64,000 nt of DNA, from NCBI RefSeq assembly GCF_023151555.2, contig NZ_CP100425.1, forward strand, positions 3,286,001 through 3,350,000, given 5' to 3'. The stretch is from Photobacterium sp. CCB-ST2H9 (lineage in GTDB: Bacteria; Pseudomonadota; Gammaproteobacteria; Enterobacterales; Vibrionaceae). This document shows positions 30,353-39,970 of the stretch, one piece after another (position 1 is the first letter of the stretch; the number at the start of each line of letters is the position of its first letter). Under the pieces are notes generated by a model that was not told where the DNA came from, made no database searches, and worked only from the letters and a program-made list of their open reading frames with translations. A program made the translations under genes and the position numbers.

Positions 30353-31375
30353 ATGCCGCACATCATAACCCGAAACGTCGCCCCTGTTGAGCAAAACTGG
30401 CTCGAACAGTTAGCCAATGCGATCTCGGATCCGCTTGAACTGCTTCATTTGCTGAAGATTGATCCCGCCCCCTGGCAGGAAGGTCTGGCAGCCAGAAAAT
30501 TGTTTGCGCAGCGTGTCCCCAAAAGCTTTGTCGATAGAATGGAAATTGGCAACCCGCATGATCCCTTGCTGCGGCAGGTGTTGCCGCTGGCCGAAGAATT
30601 TGAGGTGCATGAAGGCTATTCACACGATCCGCTCGAAGAACAAGACAATGACCAGCCGGGACTGCTGCACAAATACCGGAACCGGGTCCTGCTGATCGTC
30701 AAAGGCGGCTGTGCCGTCAACTGCCGTTACTGTTTCCGCCGCCATTTCCCATATCAGGATAACCCGGGCGGCAAACGCCAGTGGCAGGCTTCGCTGGACT
30801 ATATTGCCGCGCACCCGGAGCTGAATGAAGTGATCCTTTCCGGCGGTGATCCGCTGATGGCCAAAGACAGCGAACTGCGCTGGCTGATTGAAGCCATTGC
30901 AGCGATTCCGCACATCAAACGGCTGCGGATTCACTCCCGCCTGCCTGTCGTCATCCCGGCCCGGATCACACCGGAATTCTGCACAATGCTGAATCAGATC
31001 CGGTTGCAGACCGTGCTGGTCACGCATATCAACCATGCCAACGAAATCAGTGACGAACTGAGTCAGGCGATGGCATCGTTGCGGGAAGCGGGTGTCACCC
31101 TGCTCAATCAGGCCGTGTTACTGCGTGGCATCAATGATACGGTTGCAGCACAGGTTGCACTGAGTGAGTCGCTGTTTGATGCCGGGATATTGCCTTATTA
31201 CCTGCACGTGCTGGACAAAGTGCAGGGCGCGGCTCATTTTCTGGTCGGCGATGACGAAGCCCGCCAGATCATGGCCGGGCTGATGGCAAAAGTCTCCGGC
31301 TATCTTGTTCCCAAACTGGCCCGGGAGATCGGCGGCCGCACCAGTAAAACACCGCTGGATCTTCATCTGGAATAA
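30353..31375 (+). CDS. epmB: EpmB, lysine 2,3-aminomutase for EF-P modification
   Basis: 340-residue radical-SAM, PLP-dependent enzyme that makes (R)-beta-lysine from L-lysine. The radical-SAM cysteines are in CAVNCRYCFRRH. The PLP-binding region and the C-terminal LDKVQGAAHF are present. It lacks the long extra domains of fermentative KamA, as expected for EpmB. Divergent from efp. Confidence 0.95.
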   Translation: MPHIITRNVAPVEQNWLEQLANAISDPLELLHLLKIDPAPWQEGLAARKLFAQRVPKSFVDRMEIGNPHDPLLRQVLPLAEEFEVHEGYSHDPLEEQDNDQPGLLHKYRNRVLLIVKGGCAVNCRYCFRRHFPYQDNPGGKRQWQASLDYIAAHPELNEVILSGGDPLMAKDSELRWLIEAIAAIPHIKRLRIHSRLPVVIPARITPEFCTMLNQIRLQTVLVTHINHANEISDELSQAMASLREAGVTLLNQAVLLRGINDTVAAQVALSESLFDAGILPYYLHVLDKVQGAAHFLVGDDEARQIMAGLMAKVSGYLVPKLAREIGGRTSKTPLDLHLE

Positions 31376-31406
31376 TTCATCCCCCGAAACAGACCGGAGA
31401 TATTTC

Positions 31407-31440
31407 AGGCCAAAGGTTTTCCTTTGGCCTTTTTATTTTT
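31407..31440 (+). terminator. Rho-independent terminator after epmB
   Basis: Stem AGGCCAAAGG/CCTTTGGCCT with a TTTT loop, followed by a T-rich run. Confidence 0.85.
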
Positions 31441-31727
31441 TCACACTAACTTTTGCCTGAAAAAACTGCTTTTATCTTTTTTCCCGGATTCGCCGCCTTT
31501 GACTGCCATGACGTCCTGCCGGGTCCTGAACTATTGACACAGGTTATTGAATTTCTCCGGTGCAAAGGCAGCAAAATTAAGCTTTTAGCCTTCCCCAATT
31601 CGTGACGATCACTCCATTTTTCGCAACAAAAACAACATCCTGTCATTTAGTTAAACATCAAAATAAACAACTATAAAAATATAATTTAACAAAACAAAAA
31701 CAAATAAAATTTAAACATTTATTCGGA

Positions 31728-31755
31728 TTGAAACTATTAATATTGTCATTAGACT
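31728..31755 (+). promoter_or_regulatory. Possible sigma-70 promoter of the chemoreceptor-bsrV operon
   Basis: TTGAAA (31728-31733), a 16-bp spacer and TAGACT (31750-31755), about 70 bp before the ATG in AT-rich DNA. By relation to Vibrio bsrV, stationary-phase sigma-S control is likely; the element alone does not show it. Confidence 0.35.
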
Positions 31756-31786
31756 GGCCGCCGAATACTCAGGTATCGCTCTTTTT

Positions 31787-31802
31787 TGTGATTCATATCA
31801 CC
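31787..31802 (+). promoter_or_regulatory. CRP-like site before the chemoreceptor-bsrV operon
   Basis: TGTGA-TTCATA-TCACC matches the CRP consensus at nine of ten half-site positions. It ends 20 bp before the ATG, downstream of the best promoter candidate, a position that would suit repression or an unseen promoter. Confidence 0.55.
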
Positions 31803-31822
31803 TTTACCATTCGGAAATAGTC

Positions 31823-33451
31823 ATGACTGCTAATTGGAATCTGAAAACCAAGCTTTCGATGCTGTTCACAGCCATCGCGCTTATCATCATCGCGGCCCTG
31901 TCTGCGATTTCCTATAACACGCTGGTCAATTCAGCGATGAACAGCATTGATACTGAACTGAACACGGCTGCGCATGCCGTGGAACAGCTCATCGGCGACT
32001 TACCGAACGATGAGAATGGCCGGGACGATGCGCTTTATGACGAGATTTCATCCCATCTGACGCACTTCACTCAGGGAGCAAAACTGGAGTGGGCTTATGC
32101 CACCGTGCGTCGTAATGGCCAGATTTACTACACCTACATCAATCGCAGTACAGACGAATGGAAGCGCGGTCACTATAAGAACTGGTATCTGGAGCGATAC
32201 GATGAAGTTCCTGAGATGCTCTTCGAAGCATTCCGCACCGAAAAGAAACAATACCAAAGCTATCAGGGTGAGTTTGGCCGTTACCGTTCGGTCTTTGTGC
32301 CATTCCGTGGCAACAACGGCGAAGTGCATGTCATCGGTATTGATGTGAAGCTGACAGACATTGATGAAGTGAAGGCGGAAACCCTGAAGAAAACCTTCAT
32401 TGTGGCAGCCATTTTCCTGGTGCTGGCAGTGATTGTCGGCCGCATGATTGCCAACCTGATCGTCACGCCGATTAACGGCCTGAACGAAGTGTTGCGCTCT
32501 CTGGCCAATGGCAACTGGGATCTGAATCAGCGGGTCAAAGTACGCAGCCAGGACGAAATCGGTGAAATGTCCGACTCCTTCAATATCTTCATGGCTGCCC
32601 TGCGTGACCGCATGCTGGAAGTTCAGCAATCATCCGACAGCGTTGCAGCAACCAGTGCCCAGCTGGATATGCTGATCCGCGCCGTTGCCGATCGCTCCAT
32701 GACCCAGTCTGAACATGTCGGCAGCAGTGCCACCGCCATCGAAGAGCTGGCAGCCAGTGCCCAGAGCATCACCGAAATTGTCGATAATGCCAATCAGCAA
32801 ATGGGCCAGTTTGAAATGCTGACCCAAAGCACAGTCGAAGCCATTGAACACGCGGTCCGCGGCATGCAGTCAGTGCAGCGGGAAACCAATACCGTTGCAG
32901 GCAAACTGCAACAACTCGACAGCCGTGCCGGTGAAATCAACTCCATTGTCGAAGTGATCAAAGACATTGCCGATCAGACCAACCTTTTGGCTCTGAATGC
33001 GGCCATCGAAGCTGCCCGTGCCGGTACCCAGGGCCGTGGCTTCGCCGTCGTTGCCGATGAAGTGCGCCAGCTGTCTGAACGGACAGCCAAAGCCACCGTG
33101 GAAATCAGTACGATGATCAGTTCCATCCAGACTGATACCAGTGATACCACGCAGACCATGCAGACCGCTGTCGAACGTGTCGACAACAGCGTTCAGCATG
33201 CTGATCAGGCCAACGCATCCCTCAGTTCCTTTAATCAGGAAATCTCAGCGGTCAGTTCCGGCATGGAAGAAATCGCCGGTTCGGTCAAGGAGCAGGCTCA
33301 CGCCTCAGATCATCTGTCTCGCAACGTTGCTTCCCTGAGTGACAGCGCGGAGGAAAACCGCCTGTCGACGATGGAAGCTCAACAGGGTGTCGACGAACTG
33401 AAACGCCGTGCTGATGCACTGCGTCAAGTCGTCAATCAGTTCACCCTGTAA
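31823..33451 (+). CDS. Methyl-accepting chemotaxis protein, likely MCP-DRK orthologue
   Basis: 542-residue chemoreceptor. Membrane segments lie at about 10-30 and 190-212, with a periplasmic sensor of about 155 residues between them. HAMP begins at [20 protein letters not shown], and the signalling tip contains [18 protein letters not shown]. It is 26 bp upstream of bsrV on the same strand. From memory, V. cholerae has a chemoreceptor in the same operon as bsrV that senses D-Arg and D-Lys and triggers a run-away response. The operon arrangement is the main evidence for equating the two. Confidence 0.85.
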   Translation: MTANWNLKTKLSMLFTAIALIIIAALSAISYNTLVNSAMNSIDTELNTAAHAVEQLIGDLPNDENGRDDALYDEISSHLTHFTQGAKLEWAYATVRRNGQIYYTYINRSTDEWKRGHYKNWYLERYDEVPEMLFEAFRTEKKQYQSYQGEFGRYRSVFVPFRGNNGEVHVIGIDVKLTDIDEVKAETLKKTFIVAAIFLVLAVIVGRMIANLIVTPINGLNEVLRSLANGNWDLNQRVKVRSQDEIGEMSDSFNIFMAALRDRMLEVQQSSDSVAATSAQLDMLIRAVADRSMTQSEHVGSSATAIEELAASAQSITEIVDNANQQMGQFEMLTQSTVEAIEHAVRGMQSVQRETNTVAGKLQQLDSRAGEINSIVEVIKDIADQTNLLALNAAIEAARAGTQGRGFAVVADEVRQLSERTAKATVEISTMISSIQTDTSDTTQTMQTAVERVDNSVQHADQANASLSSFNQEISAVSSGMEEIAGSVKEQAHASDHLSRNVASLSDSAEENRLSTMEAQQGVDELKRRADALRQVVNQFTL

Positions 33452-33477
33452 TCCGAAACAAGAAAAAGAGACGCACA

Positions 33478-34710
33478 ATGAAAAACTTTAAATACTCACT
33501 GATTGCCCTCGCAATGATGGGGACGACTTCTGCTTCTATGCAGGCAACCGCGGCACCAACCCTGCCAGCGATTGAACAAGCACACAGCATGGATGAAGTA
33601 CAGTCGTCAAATGCCTGGGTCGAGGTAGACAAAGCTGCCTTTGAGTCCAACATTGCGCACCTGCAAAACTACGTTGGCCGGAATACGGACATCTGTGCCG
33701 TCATGAAAGCCGACGCTTACGGGAACGGTATTGCCAACCTGCTGCCTTCGGTCATCCAAAGCGGAATTCCTTGCGTGGGAATCACCAGCAACGCCGAAGC
33801 ACAACTGGTTCGCGACATGGGCTTTCATGGTCGTCTGATGCGTCTGCGTGCAGCAACACCGTCTGAAATTGAGGCGGCCGTTGATCTGAATCTGGAAGAG
33901 CTGATCGGGACCAAGCAGCAGGCGAAAATCATTGCCCGCATCGCGAAACGTCACGGCACTGTCATTCCGGTACACCTGGCCCTGAACTCCGCCAATATGG
34001 GCCGTAACGGTCTGGAAATGCGGACTAAGAACGGTAAAAAAGAAGCCAGAAAGATTGTCGCGACCAAGCACCTGCAGATCGTGGGCATCATGACCCACTT
34101 CCCGACCGAAAATCTGGATGAAATTCGCGATGGTCTGCGCCAGTTCAAGCAGGACAGCCAGTGGATTTTCAACCACACTGCACTGGAGCGTGATGACGTT
34201 CTGCTGCACGTGGCTAACTCTTTCACCACGCTGATGGTGCCGGAAGCCCAGCTGGACATGGTTCGTACCGGTGGTGCGCTGTACGGTGACACAACGCCTG
34301 AGTTCCCTGAGTACAAACGTATTGTGTCGTTCAAAACTCAGGTGGCTTCCATCCACCGTCTGCCAGCCGGTTCAACGATCGGTTACAGCAAGACTGAAAC
34401 CCTGAAACGTAACTCAGTACTGGCCAACCTGCCAATTGGTTACTCAGATGCTTTCCCGCGTTCACTGAGCCGGGTCGGTGAAGTGCTGATCAATGGTCAG
34501 CGTGCCAAAGTTCTGGGCAGCGCATCCATGAACACCACCATGGTTGATATCACCGACATCAGAGGCGTGAAGCCAGGCGATGAAGTCGTGCTGTTCGGCC
34601 GCCAGGGCAGAGACGAAATCACCATTGGGGAAACCGAAGATCGTTCAGGCCGAATTCTGTCTGAACTCTACACCCTGTGGGGCGTTTCAAACCCGAAAGT
34701 GCTGAAATAA
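33478..34710 (+). CDS. bsrV: Broad-specificity amino acid racemase (periplasmic, BsrV-like)
   Basis: 410-residue fold-type III PLP racemase of the alanine racemase superfamily. A signal peptide (about residues 1-25, ending ATAA) sends it to the periplasm, unlike housekeeping Alr. The PLP lysine is Lys77 in VMKADAYGNG. NSANMGRNG and GYSKTETL mark the broad-specificity group. It produces non-canonical D-amino acids that modify peptidoglycan and signal to other cells. Cotranscribed with the chemoreceptor upstream, so one operon both makes and probably senses D-amino acids. Confidence 0.92.
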   Translation: MKNFKYSLIALAMMGTTSASMQATAAPTLPAIEQAHSMDEVQSSNAWVEVDKAAFESNIAHLQNYVGRNTDICAVMKADAYGNGIANLLPSVIQSGIPCVGITSNAEAQLVRDMGFHGRLMRLRAATPSEIEAAVDLNLEELIGTKQQAKIIARIAKRHGTVIPVHLALNSANMGRNGLEMRTKNGKKEARKIVATKHLQIVGIMTHFPTENLDEIRDGLRQFKQDSQWIFNHTALERDDVLLHVANSFTTLMVPEAQLDMVRTGGALYGDTTPEFPEYKRIVSFKTQVASIHRLPAGSTIGYSKTETLKRNSVLANLPIGYSDAFPRSLSRVGEVLINGQRAKVLGSASMNTTMVDITDIRGVKPGDEVVLFGRQGRDEITIGETEDRSGRILSELYTLWGVSNPKVLK

Positions 34711-34719
34711 TTCAGCCCT

Positions 34720-34754
34720 CCCCTGAGGCCATCCTCCCCCTTTGGTCTCAGGGG
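34720..34754 (+). terminator. Hairpin terminator after bsrV
   Basis: CCCCTGAG/CTCAGGGG stem (longer with a G-U pair), followed by a weak T tract (ACCTTTCC). Confidence 0.55.
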
Positions 34755-34952
34755 ACCTTTCCAGACAGCATCTGTACTGGCTTCCCCCGGATTGAGCAAA
34801 TTTTCTTCTCGTCACCATCAAAAGAGATCATGGTCCTACCTCTCGATTCCTGGTCGCTTTCAAGGCATATTCTGCGTCCGTTTTACTGAGCTGAAATATC
34901 AGGATCGCCAACCAAACAGCTCAGATTCCTCCAGCTTGTTGATGAGAACACG

Positions 34953-35852
34953 ATGAAAATTGGCATTTTGTCCCAGAACGCAAACCTGTATTCCACCCGA
35001 CGCCTGCGTGAAGCCTGCGAGCAACGCGGCCATGAGGCGGTGGTGATTAACGCCCTGCGCTGCTACATGAACATCAATTCCGTCCAGCCATCCATTCACT
35101 TTGAAGGGCATGATCTGGTGGGCATTGATGCCATTATCCCGCGTATCGGCGCCGACATTACTTTTTACGGCTGTTCTGTCCTGCGTCAATTTGAAATGAT
35201 GAACGTGTTTTCCATCAACCAGTCAATTGCGATTTCACGCTCCCGTGACAAGCTGCGCTCGCTGCAGCTGCTGAGCCGCAAAGGTATTGGCATGCCGATC
35301 ACCGGCTTTGCCAGCAAACCGGACGACGTCAAAGACCTGATCAAAATGGTTGGCGGGACACCGGTGGTGATCAAGCTGCTGGAAGGCACACAAGGCATTG
35401 GTGTCGTGCTGGCAGAAACCCAGAAAGCGGCAGAGAGCGTGATCGAAGCCTTCATGGGCCTGAAAGCCAACATCATGATCCAGGAATACATTGCCGAAGC
35501 CGGCGGCGCCGACATTCGCTGCTTTGTGCTGGGTGATAAAGTCATCGCGTCGATGAAACGTCAGGCCGCAGACGGCGAATTCCGTTCAAACCTGCACCGC
35601 GGCGGCAGCGCGTCTCTGGTACGAATCACGCCGGAAGAACGCCGCACCGCAGTCGCGGCGGCAAAAGCCATGGGGCTGAATGTGGCAGGCGTGGATTTGC
35701 TTCGCTCCAACCGCGGGCCGCTGATCATGGAAGTGAACTCTTCTCCGGGCCTCGAAGGTATCGAGCATGCCACCGGCAAAGACATTGCCGGGATGATCGT
35801 GGAATACATTGAAAAGCACGCCAAGAAAAAACGTCGCCACCAGGATCAGTAA
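34953..35852 (+). CDS. rimK: RimK-type alpha-L-glutamate ligase
   Basis: 299-residue ATP-grasp enzyme. E. coli RimK adds glutamates to the C-terminus of ribosomal protein S6. The ATP-grasp signatures [34 protein letters not shown] and the metal-binding [14 protein letters not shown] are intact. Length is normal (E. coli 300). An inverted repeat follows, then a gene-free repeat region. Confidence 0.93.
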   Translation: MKIGILSQNANLYSTRRLREACEQRGHEAVVINALRCYMNINSVQPSIHFEGHDLVGIDAIIPRIGADITFYGCSVLRQFEMMNVFSINQSIAISRSRDKLRSLQLLSRKGIGMPITGFASKPDDVKDLIKMVGGTPVVIKLLEGTQGIGVVLAETQKAAESVIEAFMGLKANIMIQEYIAEAGGADIRCFVLGDKVIASMKRQAADGEFRSNLHRGGSASLVRITPEERRTAVAAAKAMGLNVAGVDLLRSNRGPLIMEVNSSPGLEGIEHATGKDIAGMIVEYIEKHAKKKRRHQDQ

Positions 35853-35861
35853 TTTCAAAGC

Positions 35862-35891
35862 ACAGGCTGCGACACCCTTTGCGCAGCCTGT
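35862..35891 (+). terminator. Hairpin after rimK
   Basis: ACAGGCTGCG/CGCAGCCTGT stem with a loop of about 9-10 nt. No T-run, so termination is uncertain. The 3' edge merges with the first box of the 109-bp repeat array. Confidence 0.45.
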
Positions 35892-36454
35892 ACAGCTTAC
35901 CATTTAAAAATCACCAAATTCCTGCGCGCTCAATCACACCAGACTGCACCTTAAAAAACCAGACGCTAAATCATTGTTTTTAAATAAATTTAAATCCTGT
36001 ACAGCTTTTCAGGCAGTTTTCCCGACGAACTCAGACACACAACTTTTCTTGTCAAAACAGGCTGCTTCTCACAGCTCTCAGATAAAACGCCATTCCGTAC
36101 AGCTTTCTTATTAGATTTCAGCTTATTGATGAACAAAAATGAAAGCTAAATTAGCAACAACGAAATCAACACCTAACACATTGATCGATAATAGTTTTAT
36201 ATCGTGTACAGCTTTCCCCGCTTTTTTCCGGATCAACTGACTTATCCTGTGTCAGGCGCATCATGGCATAATAACGTTGCTGAACAATTTCGAACAAATT
36301 TTTCGCAAAACACAACAGACAGCTTTTTTGTTTCAATTCAGCGAATTGCTGCTCACGATTCCACTCAAACAAATTTCAGCAAAACCTAAAGTACAATCTA
36401 TTGATTTTAATAGTCTTTATGAAGTGTACAGCTTTTCGCGCTTTTTTCCGGGCA
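35889..36454. repeat. Six degenerate repeats with a period of about 109 bp
   Basis: The box ACAGCTT(TT), usually preceded by GTGT or CTGT, starts at 35892, 36001, 36099, 36208, 36319 and 36428; spacings are 109, 98, 109, 111 and 109. The boxes at 36001, 36208 and 36428 continue alike: TTTTC then a GC-rich triplet, a T-run and CCGG. Those at 36208 and 36428 are also preceded by similar AT-rich flanks (ATTGAT then TAATAGT). No gene lies here; small open frames have no features. Function unknown. Confidence 0.65.
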
Positions 36455-36667
36455 AGCATTGAAGCCTGATATTCAGCGCAGCTTTGCATCAAAGTTGCTC
36501 AAGAGATGCAGCTTTTGCCGTGGCCGCGGTTTTGCTGGCGACAGACTGCGTTGGCAAAAGACTGTGTCCGGATTGAATTGCCAGTCAGTCAGACGCTGAG
36601 CGGCACAAACATCATCTAGCTCACCCCGAAAAATAGAATGAGCGGGCTGGCCACAGAAAGACGCCCC
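36455..36667. other. Non-coding tail of the repeat region
   Basis: No gene seen. Two out-of-phase partial boxes (TGCAGCTTTTG at 36507-36517, and GGCAGCTTTTCGG near 36693-36705 inside the modF terminator arm) resemble the array boxes but break the period. Confidence 0.4.
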
Positions 36668-36691
36668 AAAAAAGACCCGCGATTGCGGGCC
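36668..36691 (-). terminator. Rho-independent terminator after modF
   Basis: Minus strand: GCCCGC-AATC-GCGGGTC followed by six T residues, about 27 bp after the modF stop. Confidence 0.85.
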
Positions 36692-36717
36692 TGGCAGCTT
36701 TTCGGGGCAATGACCTG

Positions 36718-38175
36718 CTAAATCATGGTAGATGATGTTTGCAGGTGCACCCGGTAACCGCCTGACGGTTCAGCTTCGAAATCGACGAAGTTCTGAATGG
36801 CATCCAGCGTATCCTCTTCATGATGCGTCACATACAACAACTGACTCAGTCCGGTCGAAGCGATACGGTTCAGTGCCCGAAACACCAGTTTACGGCTGAG
36901 GAAATCCAGACCCTGATACGGTTCATCCAGAATCAGCAGTGCTGGCTGCTTGATCAAAGCCCTGCCGATCAACAGCAGCCGTTGCTGACCATAATCCAGT
37001 TCCCGGAAGCTCACTTTTTCCAGCGCCGTCATTTCCAGCAAGCTCAGCCATTCCCGGGCCAGCTGGATTTCCTGTTGACTCGGCTGCTGATAAAGCCCGA
37101 TGGAATCATAAAAACCCGACAACAGTACATCCAGGGCCGGACAGCTCACCCGGTATTGCAGATGCAGGGCTGACGAAACCACACCAATATGCTTTTTCAC
37201 ATCCCAGATGGTTTCACCGCTGCCGCGCTTCATCCCCAGGACCCGAATATCGTTGCTGTAGCATTGCGGATGATCACCGAGAATCAACCCCAGCAAGGTA
37301 CTCTTGCCGCAGCCGTTCGGACCGCGGACCTGCCAGTGTTGGCCCTGCTCTATCTGCCAGTTCACCCCGGTAAATATGGTTGCGCCGACGTATTCGACTT
37401 TAACGTGATGCATCTCCACCAAAGGATTCGGATAATCATGCGAGGCCTGATGCGCCTGCACCAGCGCCAGCATGGCATCGCTCTTCTGTTCAGATAACGC
37501 CTTCATTTGCGCCATCACCGGATGGGTCAGCCATGCTTCATGAGTCAGCGTCTGCGACAACTGCTGCTCATCGAACAAGGCAACATGGGTAATAAAAGGC
37601 GGCAGCTCGTCTTCCCGGGACGTCACAATGAGTAACTGCATCTGCTCAGATAATTCTTCGAGCAACACGGATAAGGCCTTGCGGTGTGCGAGATCTAACC
37701 CGGCGTAAGGTTCATCCAGGATCAGTAATTCTGGCGCAGCTGCCAGCGCCCGGGCCAGCATGACCCGGCGGGTTTCTCCCGTCGACAACTGACGAAAGCC
37801 GCGGTGGCGAAGCTGACCTAAATCGGCCTTATCCAGCAAGGCATCAAGTTCCGCTTCAGGGCATCCCGCCTCCAGCACCAGCGCTTCAACGGTCGAACCG
37901 AAATCAATCCTATCGAGGTAATCGCTGTCATCTTTTTCCAGTTCAAGCTCCAGCAGCCGCTGCTGCTCATGCAGCGAAATACAGGCAACCCGCTGAGGTA
38001 ACTCGTGAATCTTTCCGTGCGCCGGTTCCAGTTCACCGCTGAGAATGCGTACCAGCAACGAAGCGGCATGACTGTGTGTCGAAAAAATGCCCCAGTGCTG
38101 TGCCGGTTCAATCTGCCAGTTTTCAATGGACAGCGACGCTGATTCCGTATGGTGTTTTAAAGACGCAATGCGCAT
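36718..38175 (-). CDS. modF: ModF-like double ABC ATPase
   Basis: 485 residues with two ABC ATPase domains and no membrane part. The C-terminal domain has Walker A GPNGCGKST, the block RGSGETIWDVKKHIGVVSSA that matches E. coli ModF closely, and Walker B LLILDEPYQGLD. The N-terminal domain is degenerate: its Walker A region (THSHAASLLVRIL) lacks the GxxxxGKS pattern, while the signature LSTGETRRVM and Walker B LLILDEPYAGLD remain. ModF is often linked to molybdate genes, but none are nearby. Its job is poorly known. Confidence 0.85.
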   Translation of the reverse strand: MRIASLKHHTESASLSIENWQIEPAQHWGIFSTHSHAASLLVRILSGELEPAHGKIHELPQRVACISLHEQQRLLELELEKDDSDYLDRIDFGSTVEALVLEAGCPEAELDALLDKADLGQLRHRGFRQLSTGETRRVMLARALAAAPELLILDEPYAGLDLAHRKALSVLLEELSEQMQLLIVTSREDELPPFITHVALFDEQQLSQTLTHEAWLTHPVMAQMKALSEQKSDAMLALVQAHQASHDYPNPLVEMHHVKVEYVGATIFTGVNWQIEQGQHWQVRGPNGCGKSTLLGLILGDHPQCYSNDIRVLGMKRGSGETIWDVKKHIGVVSSALHLQYRVSCPALDVLLSGFYDSIGLYQQPSQQEIQLAREWLSLLEMTALEKVSFRELDYGQQRLLLIGRALIKQPALLILDEPYQGLDFLSRKLVFRALNRIASTGLSQLLYVTHHEEDTLDAIQNFVDFEAEPSGGYRVHLQTSSTMI

Positions 38176-38269
38176 GTCAGACGTTCCTTGTGATGCAGAC
38201 TTCCTGAGAGCCTTTCATAGTGCAGAACTTACTGCTCAATTTCCATGCATAGTTGACTTTAAAGACAAT

Positions 38270-38295
38270 AAAAAGCCGAAGCTGCGACTTCGGCG
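38270..38295 (-). terminator. Rho-independent terminator after the LysR gene
   Basis: Minus strand: GCCGAAG-TCGCAG-CTTCGGC followed by TTTTTATTG, about 40 bp after the LysR stop. Confidence 0.8.
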
Positions 38296-38333
38296 ATGCG
38301 CTGCAGAACATTGTGTGGGCCGACTGATCCGGC

Positions 38334-39227
38334 TCAAGAGGATGCCGCCAGCACCTTCAGGCTGTGGAATAATTCAAACAGGGTACTGACTTCACCGACA
38401 TGAGCCTGCTCCGGGTTCATCCCCAGCTGCAGTTTCACCGTCCGGCTGCCGCCATGGGTCAGATCAACACGCACTAAGTCCCCTTGCTCAAGCAGTTCAG
38501 CCACGGCACCCTCCGGCAGCCAGCCAAAACCCAGCCCCCGTTTGACCGAGGTTACCGCGGCGGCAAGGCTGCTCACCGTCAGGCGCTGGTGTGACCCCAG
38601 CCAGCCGCTGTCAGTGTCCCGGGTGCCCGAATCGCGGATCACCACCTGGCGGAAATCTTTGAGGGCAGGCTGAAAAACCTGTCTCGCAGCGGCTAGCGGA
38701 AACGATGGGGCGCAGACACAACAGAGCGCCACCTCTGCCAGAGGCTCGAGAATGGTTTCTTTCGGCAGCTGGCTGGCAATCGCCACAGACACCGCTCCGG
38801 ATTCCAGTAACTGGCCCGCGCCGGAAAGCGCTGTTTCATACACCCGGAGCGATACCGCCGGGTAAATTTCGTAAAAGCGTTCAAAAATCTCCTGCGTGAA
38901 AGCAGGCGGCAGCAGCACATCCACCGCAAGGCTCACCTCTGTCATCAGTTGTCCCTGATATTTCGAAGCCAGAGTTTCAATCTGAATTGCATTATGGTGC
39001 AGGCTTTGTGCACGCGGCAGCAGTTCACGCCCCAGCTCGGTCAGCGTGGAGATCCGGCCTTCAACCACAAAAAGCGGCTGCCCCAGTAAAGACTCCATCT
39101 TCTTGATACTGTGACAGACTGCAGACTGGCTTTTGTTCAGCTGCAAAGCCGCTTTGGCCGCACTGCCTTGCTCAGCAATGGCGATAAAAGCCCGCCACAT
39201 TTCCAGCGTGACACGCGCAATCGGCAT
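38334..39227 (-). CDS. LysR-family transcriptional regulator
   Basis: 297 residues. The N-terminal winged helix-turn-helix includes FIAIAEQGSAAKAALQLNKS and QSAVCHSIKKMESLLGQPLF. A substrate-binding domain of type-2 periplasmic fold follows (about 90-290). The start at 39227 (MPIARVTLEMW) has AAGGGA upstream; an in-frame ATG at 39245 is less likely. Targets are unknown; it lies next to wrbA and a DsbA-like oxidoreductase on the same strand, which suggests but does not prove redox-linked control. Confidence 0.88.
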   Translation of the reverse strand: MPIARVTLEMWRAFIAIAEQGSAAKAALQLNKSQSAVCHSIKKMESLLGQPLFVVEGRISTLTELGRELLPRAQSLHHNAIQIETLASKYQGQLMTEVSLAVDVLLPPAFTQEIFERFYEIYPAVSLRVYETALSGAGQLLESGAVSVAIASQLPKETILEPLAEVALCCVCAPSFPLAAARQVFQPALKDFRQVVIRDSGTRDTDSGWLGSHQRLTVSSLAAAVTSVKRGLGFGWLPEGAVAELLEQGDLVRVDLTHGGSRTVKLQLGMNPEQAHVGEVSTLFELFHSLKVLAASS

Positions 39228-39274
39228 AAACTCATCCCTTTTCATATGAAGTCAGCACTATGACCGAAAAATAC

Positions 39275-39318
39275 GGGTTCAGGCAACAACCTTCTTGATG
39301 GAAGGCCGTTCCTGAACC
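39275..39318 (-). terminator. Large inverted repeat after wrbA
   Basis: GGTTCAGG pairs with CCTGAACC around an inner CCTTC/GAAGG hairpin. It lies directly after the wrbA stop on the minus strand; no T-run, so the terminator role is uncertain. Confidence 0.35.
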
Positions 39319-39325
39319 TTTGGCT

Positions 39326-39928
39326 TCACTGACTGAGTTTTTTCGCCAGGGTCGCCACATGTTTCCCCTGAAACTGTGCCATCGCCAGTTCTTTGACCGA
39401 CGGCTGGCGGGAACCGTCTCCGCCGGCGATACAGGCCGCGCCCAACGGCGAGCCCCCTTTCACCTCCGATACATCGGCCAGTTCTGGCGATGTATAAGGC
39501 AAACCAACCACCACCATCCCATGGTGAAACAGCGTGGTATGGAACGACTGCACTGTCGTTTCATTGCCGCCGCCGGTTCCCGTCGACGTAAACACACTGC
39601 CAATTTTGCCAACCAGTTTCTGCTCAAACCACAACCCGCCGGTCTGATCCAGGAAGTTCCGCATCTGTGCGGCCATATTGCCGAAACGTGTTGGGGTTCC
39701 AAAGAGAATGGCATCGTATTCTGCCAGATCCTGCGGCTTGGCAAGCGGTGCCTGCTGATCGAACCGGATACCGGATTTCTTCGCAATGTCCTCCGGCACC
39801 AGCTCAGGCACCCGCTTGATATCAACGTCCACATCGCCGGCACTTCGTGCCCCTTCTGCCACCGCATGGGCCATGGTTTCAATGTGTCCGTAACTGGAGT
39901 AATAAAGCACTAAAACTTTTGTATTCAT
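39326..39928 (-). CDS. wrbA: WrbA, NAD(P)H:quinone oxidoreductase (type IV)
   Basis: 200-residue flavodoxin-like FMN enzyme that reduces quinones by two electrons. The FMN-phosphate loop [29 protein letters not shown] and the GTGGGNETT loop are intact. The start at 39928 ([10 protein letters not shown]) has GGGGA upstream. About 42 bp after the DsbA-like gene on the same strand, so probably cotranscribed. Confidence 0.93.
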   Translation of the reverse strand: MNTKVLVLYYSSYGHIETMAHAVAEGARSAGDVDVDIKRVPELVPEDIAKKSGIRFDQQAPLAKPQDLAEYDAILFGTPTRFGNMAAQMRNFLDQTGGLWFEQKLVGKIGSVFTSTGTGGGNETTVQSFHTTLFHHGMVVVGLPYTSPELADVSEVKGGSPLGAACIAGGDGSRQPSVKELAMAQFQGKHVATLAKKLSQ

Positions 39929-39970
39929 TGTATTTCCCCGCCTCAATCTGATGAAAATGGTGTCTTTCGG

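Noticed and set aside
35889-36454. CRISPR array
   Set aside because: The 109-bp period boxes are short and degenerate, with spacers about 80-100 bp long and partly similar; no cas genes are present. No CRISPR was seen anywhere in the window.
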